NCBI GenBank assembly: GCA_030247855.1
Contig: JAPDRN010000028.1
Coordinates: 186,001-250,000 of the forward strand
Source: Knufia peltigerae
Taxonomy: Eukaryota > Ascomycota > Eurotiomycetes > Chaetothyriales > Trichomeriaceae
Direction of reading: 5' to 3'
Length of the DNA stretch: 64,000 nucleotides
The position numbers and the translations under genes were made by a program. This document shows positions 44,977-55,974 of the stretch, in pieces. The notes under the pieces were generated by a model, which did no database searches, had not been told where the DNA came from, and saw nothing but the letters and a program-made list of their open reading frames with translations. How positions within the stretch are numbered: position 1 is the stretch's first letter; the number at the start of each line of letters is the position of its first letter.

Positions 44977-45664
44977 CTAACAAGAAGGAGCAAGGCATCA
45001 GACCTTTCGGTGGGTGCGATCGAATTATTTGTAGAAAAGAAAATCGAGGTTGTAACTTTTGGAGCTGAACATTTGGTAAGTCGGAGAAATTCTGCCAAGA
45101 TGTCGGCATAGTTTCCTATTTCGCTACCTTGTTTACTGAGCGTCCGAACGCGGACCCAATGTATTATCAGTCAAGAGGACGACTGATTAAATGCCTTATT
45201 TTCAACCCCTGGCCATCGCCCTGCTGATGACTTTCAATAGAAAGAACACAGCTTCAATTATTTGTTCCCAACTGCGGCGATCTTCGTTCTGTTCTCTCGA
45301 ACGGCCCGTTGTGTCATTGCTCAGTGTGTATCTGATCAGGTCGTGGACCTTTTTTGCACCTTGCACCCTCATCCCAATGTCACAATTGCTTCGTTTGTTA
45401 CATGGCCTGAACTCCCCTTTCCATATTTCCGTAGGAAGGCAATGACTCTGAGTCTTGCTGATCTCATACTGGTGGTCATCAAGTCATAACATCGTCGTCC
45501 TCGGCTTGTGTACATGCATTAGGCTCTTCATGAGCGGTTCAAATTGCTTGCCTTGTGATCCGAGTGTTTGATTGTCGCTGGCTTCAGACTGCGGAATACT
45601 GCAGATGTACCATCTTGACTTGACCAAATCGAATCTGTCCCTTGCTCATGAAAATGAAGCATGA
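44977..45664. other. Upstream part of snoRNA host and AT-hook gene 3' flank
   Basis: No protein gene. May hold the host promoter or further host introns. A CTGA near 45000 (minus strand) lacks a clear C box. Confidence 0.4.
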
Positions 45665-46519
45665 TCATCCAGCCACGAGAATGTACGACCGTCCCTCTGT
45701 CTCAATCCTCGGATAAGGCAGTCTGGCTTCGGTCTTCAGCCTCAGCTCTTCATTGCCAAGGACTTACGAGAAGAGTGCTGAGAAGAAGGTGCGTTCCTGG
45801 TCCGTAACTAAAAGATGGTCGAAAACAGGTTGAAAGAGACTTTGGTTGGGCTGCTCTGAAGCATAAGGCGGGAGGTCCCCAATACTTGATGGCGTTTGAG
45901 ATATCCTCATTCCAACTGAATCTTTTCGCTCAGAGGAAATCGCTGTCGCTTCCTTCGTTTTCGAATTCGGTTTATTGAGCCTCGGTCGTCCTCGCTTCCA
46001 CTCCCCTTGCGCACGGTGGATATCACCAGACAAAATATTGTCTGCTGTCACAGTCACAAATCGGAGCGGCACATCTGGCTCTTTAAGCGTTGCCTTCTTT
46101 GGTACTTGTGACTCAATTTTTACAGGAGCTGGCATGTAGTCGGGGGTTTGATGATTGTACCGACGCTTTTTGTGCCGGATATGCTCGCTTGTGGCATCAC
46201 TCTCGGAGCAATCCAAGGGTCGTTGCCATAAACGTGAAGACTGCTTAATCCACTCCGGTGTCGCGTCCCAGCTGCTCAGATCCATTTCTAGCCTGGGCGA
46301 GCATGACTTCCAGTTGGGAATGAAGGCCGAGATGTCAGACGATGGCGTCAGTGGTGAACTTACGGTCGAAGTTGTTTGGTCGTCGTCAAATTGGTTTGGT
46401 TGCCAGTAAAGGTCGCTTGAGTAATCGTCGTCAAAGTCTTGAGGCATGATCATGCCTCGAGAGAATAGCGGCGCGTGGTCCCGATTAGATTGGGGATAGA
46501 AGTCGCGTGTACTCAACAT
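45665..46519 (-). CDS. AT-hook protein of unknown function
   Basis: Model complement(join(45665..45722,45768..46519)), 269 aa. Exon 1 encodes an acidic Ser/Asp-rich N-terminus (DFDDDYSSDLYWQ), a basic HIRHKKRRYNH stretch, and EWKRGRPRLNKPNSK, an AT-hook-like minor-groove binding motif centred on GRP. A GTAAGT donor overlaps the apparent stop. Splicing by a 45-bp intron to ACTGCC adds 18 residues ending RSYILVAG. A second GTAAGT at 46363 with an AAG acceptor at 46307 would remove a 57-bp, stop-free segment (after STV/T), which is possible but unproved. Probably a nuclear regulator. It faces away from the Zn2Cys6 gene across 1.4 kb. Confidence 0.6.
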
Positions 46520-47953
46520 CTTGGTGTTTATTCAAGTACGAATATTTGGTTGATTCCCGAGTCCGTTTCAATGAGAGTCAGATAGATTACTTCTAAGGTT
46601 CACTTGAGTCGAGAGAAACCTGGGATCGTTGGAAGTTGTATTTGTGTTGAGTGAAAAGAGACGGAGCATATATGATCCAGGTACCTTTGTTCCACCGGGA
46701 CTGCCAGTCAAAGCTAAGCATTCTCTCATAGATCTGTGGGGAGACCGAGACTATGGTACAATAGTCTTGGTCCGGGTCAGCACAGTCTAAAGACGATGAT
46801 CAGGGCTGTTGCCCCCGCTTTATTTTGACAATAGTCACCCTGGACGAGGGAGTGCTCGCTGTTTTGGCGAGTGCTAGCACAGCCCGACCAATGCTCCTTT
46901 CTAGGATGATGCAGCTGCTACCACGGTCGAGGACCCTGAAATCTAACAGGCACCACGGAAGAGAAAGGAACTACAGTACATTCAACCCCGCAAACATGTT
47001 CTTCGAGCGAGAAGTGCACTGGTTGCCTGTGTTCCGGTATATGTCCACCGGATGTGCTAGACAAGTGACTCCACGGCCTCTCAAGGCACGAGGAGATGGG
47101 GAATACAAGTATAGCGAAAGAAAAACGCGGAGTAGCCAAGGCATTTGTCCTATGAGCAATGGCGCTCTAGAGTTGGTCATGCCACAATGCATGAAAGTCT
47201 GGGATTTCCTTCGCTTCGTTTGATACACGTGGAGAGATCTTTTGTGCAGAACATGGTGAAGGAGGAAACAACCCGGGCAACGGGACATACTTCCAGCTTC
47301 GACACCACGGTTATCTCGTAGCACACAGCGAAACCGGCATTCGGGGCGGTAGTCTCGCCGCTAGTCGACCATAGGCTATCATACTCGCATCAGACGGACA
47401 CGGCACAAGCAGGGACTGGGGAAGGATGTGTTTTTTCCCCATGCTTGCTGTAAGGCGGACTGCATTGAGATGCCGGGGGTTTGGCTGTTTGGATCCCAGT
47501 ATTTCCATGGAAAATTTTAAGGCATCAATTTGCCAGAGGTTGATCCTGACGTTTAGATGACTCCGGGTCGCTCTGAAAGCAATTTCGGTGGGCTGGGATG
47601 TATTCGTAGGGAGGTGTGAAGTGAAGGATGCGGTGATGACTTCCACCGGAGCCTCCACCGGATGTCCATGTCACATGTGAAGCCGAGATTTGTCGAAAGC
47701 GAATCTGACAACCAATAACGCACCAAGGTCTCAGCGACGGGCGGTTTCTGGAAAAACATTGGAAGTGTCTCCTCTTCCATCCCCGTATGCATCTCGCCTT
47801 CATCGCAGCCACTTCAAACCATTAACTGGGGATCGAGCTCGTGGTTGCCAGCCAATCCCATGGCTGCAGTCCTCGGCTCTCAGACTGCACAAGCAATGTC
47901 GTGTGAACTTTACTAAAGGCGTTGGCCCAGAAATCCACACTCTTCCACCTACC
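46520..47953. promoter_or_regulatory. Long divergent promoter, AT-hook gene / Zn2Cys6 gene
   Basis: 1.4 kb between two divergent regulatory-type genes. No coding gene supported. The Zn2Cys6 frame stays open 88 codons upstream of its ATG but begins with TTG and has no family similarity there. Confidence 0.45.
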
Positions 47954-50284
47954 ATGTATGCAAATGCACGTGTCTCTCAAGCCTGCGCGCGGTGCAGAAA
48001 ACAGAAGCTGAAGTGCGATACGTTGAGGCCCTGTTTGTTGTGTGTGCGCGCTGGTGTCGAATGTGAAGCCCGGCTCATCCCTCCCAAGGCGAGAAGTGAT
48101 CGAGCGTCTCCGGCTCGTCGGCGACGGACCACAGCCCAAGCTAGCCGTACAGGAACACATCAAGCCAGTTCATTGTTATCATCGACGTCGACGACTGTAC
48201 CGCCGTTCCCACAATCTGGTACCAGTCCGAATGCACAGGCTGCACATGGCCAGCATCAGTCTCCCCGTGGGGAAGGCCCAGATGCCCCAGATCAAAGTCC
48301 TAATGAGAGCCAGCAGTTTGGGGCAAATACCTCCGTGATTGGCTTTGCGAAAAATGTTTTCAGACATAACGACCTGGCCTCACCGAGTATTACGTCTACG
48401 ATTCCAGGTGATCCAGGCGTCTTCCGGCGTTCAGGTTCAAGATGGACTCTCCATAACATGATCATGCCTCCGCCAACAGTAATGCATATCCTGTTGGAGG
48501 CATATTTTGACCGTGTCCATTGGTTTATCTATCTGTTCCACCAACCCAGCTTCATGACACGGGCTGACGCTTTACTGAGCAGCCCCTCGTGGACCCGGCA
48601 AGACATGCCTGCCATCATGGCAATGCTCATGGCGTCAGCAATGGCGCTTAAATGCGTTCTCAATGACCCAGAATGGACAGGGCATTCTGTCTTGACGACT
48701 TACGCTCTGGACGCAAGATCACTCCTCAATGATTTTATTGGCGAGATACGCAACCATCTCATTGATCTACTGGACGATTCACAGATCGAAACAGTGCAAG
48801 TATGCATACTCCTAGGCACCTACTATATCTACCATGGCTCTCCCAGTCTGGCATGGAGCATTCTAGGCATGGCAGTGAGAACTGCATACGCCTTAGCATT
48901 GCACTGTGAGGACACAGAAGATCATCCACAAATCGCCTTGCAGGTCCGGCATCGGACTTGGAATCATGTTACCGTGGCAGATACATTCTCTGCCATGATA
49001 TATGGACGTCCAGCGGGTTTGGACGCAGCATTTGCACAATCTCAACCACTCAGTGAAATGGATGATACCATGGTTACTCTTGCAGGTGCCACTACGGACG
49101 AGCCGCGTAATCTTTCCTCAACATTGTCTCGCCTGCCTTTCCACATCCTCAAATATCGACTGTACACTATTACTCGAAGAGCCTTGGACACGTTCCGCCT
49201 CCTGCGATTGAGGGATCCACTTTCCTCAGAGGATCAACAAGCACTGATCAGTGCGGTCGCACACATCGAATCATTGCTTGCGGCATGGCAGAAAGAAGTC
49301 CCGGCACATCTTTCATGGGATGACTGGCAGAATGTCGATCCCGATGGTCCTTTTCCTGCAAAACTACAAGACCTAAATCACGTAGAGGAAGGGCAGGCCA
49401 AAACCTTCTATCTCCAAGCGATGGTATTACAAGTGACCTATGACAGCACACTGATTTTGATTCACCGACCGTTGCTCGAACACAAAATGGCTGCAGGAGG
49501 TACGTTAGCATCAAGCCAGAATTTCGTTTCGAGGTCATTGGAGGTAGCCGTTGATGCTGCCCTAAGAATCTCGCGGGTCCCAATGCCTAAATTCAATCAT
49601 CATCTGAGTCTCTCCTTCGCCTTCATGCATTTCTTTACTGCCGGGGTGATTCTTTGCATTCCCCCTGCAAGACAACCGTTCAGCTCCCTTGCACAGGAGG
49701 CCAAGGCTGGGATTAGGCGCATTATTCTGGCTTGTAGAGATCTCGGAAGTAGTAGCCAGATAGCACGACATATTGATCAGCTACTAACGGCTCTTCTACG
49801 GATCACTGTGATACGAGAGATGGAAAATGCTTTGCAGAATCAAGGAGCAAGTGTTTCCACGGAGGCACAGTCTAGTACTGCCACCGCTGCTTTCAATGGC
49901 GATGATGTGTCAGGTCAAGTGGTCGACAATCGGCCTTCTCTGAATGAACAAGCCAACTTGTATCCTAACCAGTCATACTCGACGCCAATGCCATCAGGGC
50001 TCACATCTTCATTACCAACAAATATGACCGGGGATGGGGATGTCCAGTTTTCTTTCGACCTGAGCGGGGTGCATCACACGGCTGGCATCGAGTTTGACAC
50101 CCAACTAGATGAAGCGTTTGGCACTTTTGGGCAAAGTATGCTCCCCGTGATTATTCCTGGCCTTGTACCAGGGGATGTTTTAATGCTGAAGCAAGGATAC
50201 GTGCTAATTTTCATTCTAGTGATGTTCAATGTCCAGCCAGATGACCCCTACACACCATGGAATTGGGGCAGCCGATCACGCTAA
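47954..50284 (+). CDS. Zn2Cys6 fungal-specific transcription factor
   Basis: DNA-binding regulator, model join(47954..50135,50220..50284), 748 aa. The Zn cluster lies at residues 11-37: CARCRKQKLKCDTLRPCLLC with a sixth Cys after VRAGVE (spacing 2-6-5-2-6). A Ser/Gln-rich linker precedes a Fungal_trans (PF04082-type) domain beginning near LLEAYFDRVHWFIYLFHQPSF, including ADTFSAMIYGRPAGLD. The start is the first ATG before the zinc cluster. Near the 3' end an 84-bp in-frame, stop-free intron is likely (GTATGC donor, GTGCTAAT branch, TTCTAG acceptor); it joins GTFGQ to MMFNVQPDDPYTPWNWG. Without it the protein is 776 aa. The target genes are unknown; the PLC-like gene 0.5 kb downstream on the same strand is a candidate neighbour. 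Confidence 0.9.
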   Translation: MYANARVSQACARCRKQKLKCDTLRPCLLCVRAGVECEARLIPPKARSDRASPARRRRTTAQASRTGTHQASSLLSSTSTTVPPFPQSGTSPNAQAAHGQHQSPRGEGPDAPDQSPNESQQFGANTSVIGFAKNVFRHNDLASPSITSTIPGDPGVFRRSGSRWTLHNMIMPPPTVMHILLEAYFDRVHWFIYLFHQPSFMTRADALLSSPSWTRQDMPAIMAMLMASAMALKCVLNDPEWTGHSVLTTYALDARSLLNDFIGEIRNHLIDLLDDSQIETVQVCILLGTYYIYHGSPSLAWSILGMAVRTAYALALHCEDTEDHPQIALQVRHRTWNHVTVADTFSAMIYGRPAGLDAAFAQSQPLSEMDDTMVTLAGATTDEPRNLSSTLSRLPFHILKYRLYTITRRALDTFRLLRLRDPLSSEDQQALISAVAHIESLLAAWQKEVPAHLSWDDWQNVDPDGPFPAKLQDLNHVEEGQAKTFYLQAMVLQVTYDSTLILIHRPLLEHKMAAGGTLASSQNFVSRSLEVAVDAALRISRVPMPKFNHHLSLSFAFMHFFTAGVILCIPPARQPFSSLAQEAKAGIRRIILACRDLGSSSQIARHIDQLLTALLRITVIREMENALQNQGASVSTEAQSSTATAAFNGDDVSGQVVDNRPSLNEQANLYPNQSYSTPMPSGLTSSLPTNMTGDGDVQFSFDLSGVHHTAGIEFDTQLDEAFGTFGQSMLPVIIPGLVPGDVLMLKQGYVLIFILVMFNVQPDDPYTPWNWGSRSR

Positions 50285-50797
50285 GCTGAAGAATTGTCAG
50301 CCTCCCCGATTCAGTGATGGGCCTCATGATCTGAAGTTCCTCTGATACCACGCGTGGAGTAAGAGATCATTGACAAGCAGCATGATGAGGCTATGCTTTC
50401 CCGAGTGGCAGTCCAATGGAACATGTCGAGCCCACAGCCTTTTCTTCGTCCCCATTGCGTAGCAGAATCAAAAGAAAGGCTCCGCACCATTTTCGAGACG
50501 TGGGCAGTCGAGACATGAATTACTCAACAAGCTCACTGCAGCTGTCAGTGTTGAGCTCTCCACCGAGCACATCATACAGCGACGGCTCAAACGGTAGTAC
50601 CTGCTACTTCGAGTTATGGTATCGAGGCTATATAGCACCTTCCTTGATGACCGAGCTGTTAAGCGGGTGTTGTGGCGATTATGCCTTTCGGTTTATCAAT
50701 TCGATCTTACCTTCATCGATCATCAACAAAGAGCCAATCGTTACAATTGGGACTTTCGCTTTCAGTTGCTCTACCGTTACCAATATCGTTATTTGCC
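50285..50797. other. Intergenic: regulator 3' flank and PLC-like gene promoter
   Basis: A CTATATAGC TATA-like element lies at 50628, about 160 bp before the chosen PLC-like start. A frame opening at 50416 looks spurious. Confidence 0.45.
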
Positions 50798-52234
50798 ATG
50801 ACACGCCACATCAAGGGCGAAGGTGGTCACCTACTACTGATCAATGCAACGCCATATACCTGGAGGAGAAACCTCATCCACAGCGATCATATGGCCGTTT
50901 GGCGCTTTCCACGAAAGGTTAAACCTGGTATGGCTCATCCCATGGCATGTTCTATGTGAAGCTGACACCCTTGAGGCTCCATGGTATCCGTATACATCGA
51001 GTTTAAACAAACCACGGGAAGGACGCAAACCAAAACAAACGGTTACTGCCTTTACAAGTTCAAGAAAACTCGAAGCTCTGCCATCCATATCGAAGCTGAA
51101 GACCAACCTGCAAATATCACAGTCCGATTACAGCATTTTGACACGCCGAACAATCCTGGTGGTAGCTACCTGCCCCTCGGATGGCAACAAGATGGAACGA
51201 TTTACTTTGTGCTCTCTGGTGTTGAGGGTCAATATTCTTCCAGCAATCCTCCTCGTGATTGGATGCAGCAAAATCTGTCAAAACTTGGTTCAAGACCTCT
51301 TCACAAGATATGTATGCCTGGCACTCATGAAGCTGGAATGGGGATCTTATCTCGCAGTGAAGCTCTTCCCAGAGATATCATGGCACATTTCGCTCAAACG
51401 CAGTCCTTGAAGATCCTTGGGCAGCTTGAGATGGGCTCACGATATTTGGACATTCGACCATGCATCTCCAGTGGCGAATTCTGGGCCGGCCACTACGATG
51501 GAAAACTGGGAGCACGAGGCCAGAAAATATCATCAATCATCAAGGACATCAATCAATTCACGGCACAATGCGCCGAATTGATCATTTTGAACCTATCCGG
51601 TGGCCTACAGTTCGACAAGGGATTCAGACAGCTCAAGCAATCAGAATGGAGCCTCCTCCTAGTGGAACTCATGGACTTGGACCACCGCTTTATCAGTACT
51701 GGGCACGAGGAAGACAACATTAGTCTCCTGCCACTGTCCAAGTTCATTGGAACAGGGAAGGCTGCAGTGGTGGTGGTCGTCGAGGGTCCAGAATATGTAA
51801 ATCTCAGCGGCTTTCATAACAAGGGGTTCTATCTGCCATCACAGTTGGATATTTGTGATGACCACTCTGATACTGATGACCGCGCGAAGATGGTCCATGA
51901 TCAGGTCCAAAAGATGCGGAACTTCATGCGCACAAGTGACAAGCGCTTGTTTTTGGTCTCTTGGACCTTGACCCATCAGCCTCCAAGCTTGACACGAGAA
52001 GACTCGATGTCGGGCAACAAATTGCAAAGTCTGGACGTACTCAATATTTGGCAACCGAACCACAAATCCATCAGGGAACAAGCATGCTCGGTCAACAAAA
52101 GGTTGTGGAAGGATTTGTTGCCCAACACGAGTCATGTTGCTTTTCCCAACATTGTGTACATTAACTTTATGGAGAGTAGGGAATATGTTGCGTTGGTCAT
52201 GGCCATCAACGACAAGTTGTTGATGACTGCATGA
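50798..52234 (+). CDS. PLC-like phosphodiesterase (PI-PLC X-domain family)
   Basis: Model join(50798..50927,50976..52234), 462 aa. Exon 1 gives HLLLINATPYTWRRNLIHS, typical of the N-terminal beta domain of this fungal family. The 48-bp intron (GTATGG, GCTGAC branch, unusual GAG acceptor) yields VKPGSMVSVYIEF. YLPLGWQQDGTIYFVLSG follows. The X-like barrel includes CMPGTHEAGM (His161), LEMGSRYLDIRPC and FWAGHYDG (His216), the two His expected for phosphodiester cleavage. No C2, Y or EF-hand domain is present, so it resembles bacterial-type PI-PLC proteins rather than signalling PLC. No signal peptide. An in-frame ATG at 50681 would add 39 residues. Substrate unknown. Confidence 0.86.
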
Positions 52235-52637
52235 CCTGGGACACAGAGACTCTCATGTGTCATGTACGAAGCACTCCATACAAAGACCTCGAATGATGAG
52301 GAAACCCCTAGGCAGAATATGAATATCCTTCAACCTGACATCGTGTTTTTACTGGTCTAATCGTGCACATGACAAGGAAGATGAACAACTACTGCAAGAG
52401 CATCCTGGATTTTTACTTGTTTATTCGTTATTTTTTTTACTGGTACTATTTCAGAGAAGACAAGATCCCTAGGTACTGTTCCAATTTTTCTAGTGCCGTC
52501 AGTCAACATGATCATAATATGCAGGCCAGTAAGTAAATACTGTTACATGCGTGTATATGTCGTGTATGGATTCGTCGATGCATAATCACCAGGTTGTCAT
52601 GATGGTGAAAAAGACTTTTGTCTCTCAAGAAGTATCA
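52235..52637. other. Convergent 3' region, PLC-like gene / PAP2 gene
   Basis: AT-rich 3' UTR-type sequence with a T tract near 52430. No gene. Confidence 0.5.
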
Positions 52638-54222
52638 TCAAGAAACCACCCTCTCGGTTGCATCTTGATGATCAGGTAAACCTGGACCTGTGATGTTGGT
52701 GTTGGTGGTGGTGGTCGCGGCGTGAGCGTTGGCACGTTGGGAAGCCTGAGCGGCGTTGGCCTCGATGTCATAATCATCATCAACGACATTACGAGGTGTG
52801 CGACCATTTTGTTGGATGTTGTTGTTGTCGTTGTTGCCGTCGTGATGGTTGTGGTTGTGGTTCTGGGCGGCAGCAATTTTATTCCTACTTTCCCACCCTT
52901 CGTCACCCACATAGTTTGCCCTGCCGACACCCAACCAAAAGGCTCGGTCTCGGCTGCGTGCGCCCCAAGACCACCCACTCCCACCTCGGATGGGTAAGTG
53001 GTACCATCGGAACCCGAACCAGGCGGTGAAGATGCCGATGAGCGAACCCGAGATGATGTCGAACCCGTGGTGACGGTAGTCGAACCAACGGGACACGCAG
53101 ACGAAGAGGGCCACGCCGACGGGCACGAAGGCGACGATGAGGAGGTAAATAGGTGGAGCGGCCGCCTCGTTGCGAGGAGGATGAAAATGATGATGATGTT
53201 GTTGTCTTTGTCGTAGGGATGATGACCATTCGGGGGTCCCTGCCGAGCGTAGACTCTTTTTGCCAGAACCATGGTCTTCCGCTGTCGTCGTCGTCGTTGT
53301 TGTTTCCGCTTCACTTTGTTGGTCATGAATACCGGCCCCGGCGACACCACCACCATCCTCCTCCTCGTCAAAAGTCGATATGAATCTTCTGCTACCGCCG
53401 TCTCGATTAGACGGTGGAGTTGCCGGAGGTAGAAAGGGGATTTGGACGGCGAATTTGGCGCAGAGGAAGAACGTCAGGTACAACATGCCTGCCCAACTGA
53501 AACTGGAGTGACCCGACGGCCAGCTGGCAAAGGCGTTCCTCATCTGGGACTGGTCGGTGTTGCGGCAAATGTGCCACGACACGACGATGGGCGTGGCCGA
53601 GTCGATGGAAGAACCCAACCCACCGACCTGGTGTCTCCGGATGGACTCCGGCGAGGTGTCTGGGTCGCAGACCGAAAGCATAAACGGTCGAGGTTTCCCG
53701 GACAGATCCTTCAGACCTTCTGTTATGAGGAAAGCGGAAGCCAACGACAGACCCAAACCCATCCACGCCGTATTCCACTCCCATATCTTGCGCCGCCAGA
53801 TCAAGGCCCTAGGGGTTCTCGGTGACGCGGTCGGTCCTGGAATGAAGAGCAAGGAGATTGCCGCGGTGATGACCCCCGGCGCGACCAGGACCACGACGAT
53901 GAGTACGCCGACCGTGACGGTGTCGTCGTGGTAAGGGTAGGATATCGAAGGGTCTTGCAGAGAAAAATCATGTCGGGCCCCGTGGATTTGGGAAAATGCT
54001 CCTCCTACGGCCGCTATGCCTCTGTTGTAGACAAGATGTCAGTTGAGAGATCGCAGCGCTCGCGAAAGACCAGGTGGTCGAAAGGGTATGGAACGACGGA
54101 AAGTAGTATGGATATATTTACAGTATGAGGATCCAATCGAGGATATAAGACGCGACCAGTCTTTTGGACAATCTTCTTGCACCTCCGGCTAAACTGTTGA
54201 CTGTTTTGGCTGTAGCCACCAT
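52638..54222 (-). CDS. PAP2 lipid phosphatase (DPP1/LPP1-like)
   Basis: Integral-membrane phosphatase for diacylglycerol pyrophosphate or phosphatidate. Model complement(join(52638..54021,54122..54222)), 494 aa. Exon 1 (MVATAKTVNSLAGGARR, then the first helix SYILDWILIL) joins GIAAVGGAF across a 100-bp intron. The three phosphatase motifs are complete: KDLSGKPRP, PSGH in SWPSGHSSFSWAG, and SRWFDYRHHGFD. Six membrane helices are expected. The loop between the second and third motifs is expanded by about 80 residues with Thr, Gln and His runs, and the C-terminal tail is rich in Asn/His/Thr repeats; both are low-complexity and probably length-variable. It may act in lipid signalling; substrate inferred from family. 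Confidence 0.91.
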
Positions 54223-54801
54223 TTTCTGTGTTGGATTTCCCGTATTGGCTGATGTTTACAGGCCTCCCTGACGAACTGACCAGATTGGGGAAATGAGCAC
54301 GCGACACTCTCTTTCGCAGCACAGCGCAAAAAAAGAAAAAAAAAGAGAGACGAAGAGTTCACGGCATTGAACTGAACTGCAAGAGAGAGGAGGTTTGAGA
54401 ATGATGAAGAGAGAATAGACAAATGGCAAGAAGAGGAATCCAAGCTTATTGATTGATTACGACGTGGTAGAGTTTATTATTGTTGAAGTCCGTGACGACT
54501 CGTAGTCCAGAGTTTCAATGCGGGATGATCGACTTTTGACAAACGTGAATGGGTCAATATGACCGCCAATGCTTCGCCGAGAGTGACATGTTGTTCCCAC
54601 CAGATCACCAGGTTTACATACAGTACTAATAGAGGTTACTCCGGGCGACACGGGGGAACCATAAGAAAGAGGGCTGTGCACAATCTCTCATATTCCTTCT
54701 AGATGCCCTAGTACGGAGTAATAACTTTGTGTATGTATTGTTCTCATGATTTGCATGGAATGACACTGACAAGAACCAAGCCACAATTCCAGCTCATCTT
54801 T
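54223..54801. other. Intergenic: PAP2 promoter and reductase 3' flank
   Basis: A purine-rich stretch near 54327-54350 probably belongs to the PAP2 leader. One TACGGAGTA motif is at 54712. No gene. Confidence 0.5.
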
Positions 54802-55974
54802 CTAACCCTGTTTACCATCCAAATCGGCATAGAAATTCCACCCAAACCGTTGTGACGGATCGTTGAAGCGCAACTTCTTGTCGAGGGCGTCGATCTTTTT
54901 CACATCCTCAACATCCAACTTGAAATCACCTTCAAAGTTGGCCTGGATTCGTGCAGGAGTCTTGGACTTCGGAATCACACTGTGACCCTTTGCGATTCCC
55001 CACGCCAGGGCGACCTGCGCACCATTCTTGCCGTACTTCCTACCAACATCCGACAAGACCGGGTCATCGATCAACTTTCCGATGTTCTCACCCTTGTCGT
55101 AGATTGGATTCGCGTTGCCAAAGGGCGAGTACTGCGTGACGTGGATGCCCTTTGATTTGTGGAATTCCACAAAGTCGGTCTGTTGGAGGTAAGGGTGCAA
55201 CTCAATCTGGTGGGCGGCGGGGACGATGGAGGTCTCGCGGAGCAGTCTTTCCAACTCGGCCCTGGAAAAGTTGCTGACGCCTATGGCCTTGCACTTGCCG
55301 CTCTTGACGAGCTTCTCCATGGCCATGTACGTGTCGACGTAGTCACTGTCGCCGGTCTGGATCTCGCCGTCCTTTTGCGGCATGAGTTTGTCACCCCGGG
55401 CAAAGGGGCTAGGCCAGTGCATGAGGTACAAATCGAGATAATCGGTCTGGAGGTCTTTGAGGGATGCGTTGCACGCAGCCTCCACGTCGTCTGGGTGGTG
55501 GGAATTGTTCCATAGCTTGGTGGTGATGAAGATGTCGCTCCGAGGGACTCCGCTCTTCGAGATACCTTTGGCCACGCCTGGTTCGGTGCCATATCTTTTG
55601 TTTTAAAAACAAGCGAATCAGTCAAAACAGGAATCCATGTCAAATTACACTTTCTCAAGACCTTACATTCTTGCAGTGTCAATGTGTCTATATCCGGCTT
55701 TCAAGGCTTCGTATACCGCATCTTCTTGAGCATCTTTGTCCTGTTTCGTGGGATCACGAATGAGCATATGGTCTGGCAAGATCTTGACAGTTGGTGGAAG
55801 ATATTGGGACGAGCCTACCTGCCATGTTCCAAACCCAATTGCTGGGATTTCATCACCGGTGTTGAGTTGAAATTTCGTCTTGTTGTATCCGGCCATCGTT
55901 CTCGTTTGTCGCGAGAGTTGGCGAGATATCTGTGATAACCGAGATGGAGCTCGGATCTGAAGGCGGGACAACAT
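54802..55974 (-). CDS. Aldo-keto reductase
   Basis: NADPH-dependent carbonyl reductase, model complement(join(54802..55594,55667..55740,55819..55974)), 340 aa. The tetrad is intact: Asp73 and Tyr78 (YRHIDTARIYGTE), Lys103 (TTKLWN) and His136 (LMHWPS). GVSNFSRAELERLL and the cofactor segment SVIPKSKTPARI are typical. The first intron is 78 bp, in frame and stop-free (GTAGGC ... AAACAG). If kept, it inserts 26 residues after GTWQ; removal gives GTWQDKDAQEDAVYEALKAG, as in relatives. The second intron is 72 bp. The first 26 residues are Arg/Ser-rich and acid-free, resembling a mitochondrial presequence, with an internal Met (MAGYNK) as alternative start, so dual targeting is conceivable. Confidence 0.92.

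Noticed and set aside
50416..50922. 168-codon frame upstream of the PLC-like gene as a separate gene
   Set aside because: Overlaps the better-supported first exon of the PLC-like gene in another frame and has no motifs.
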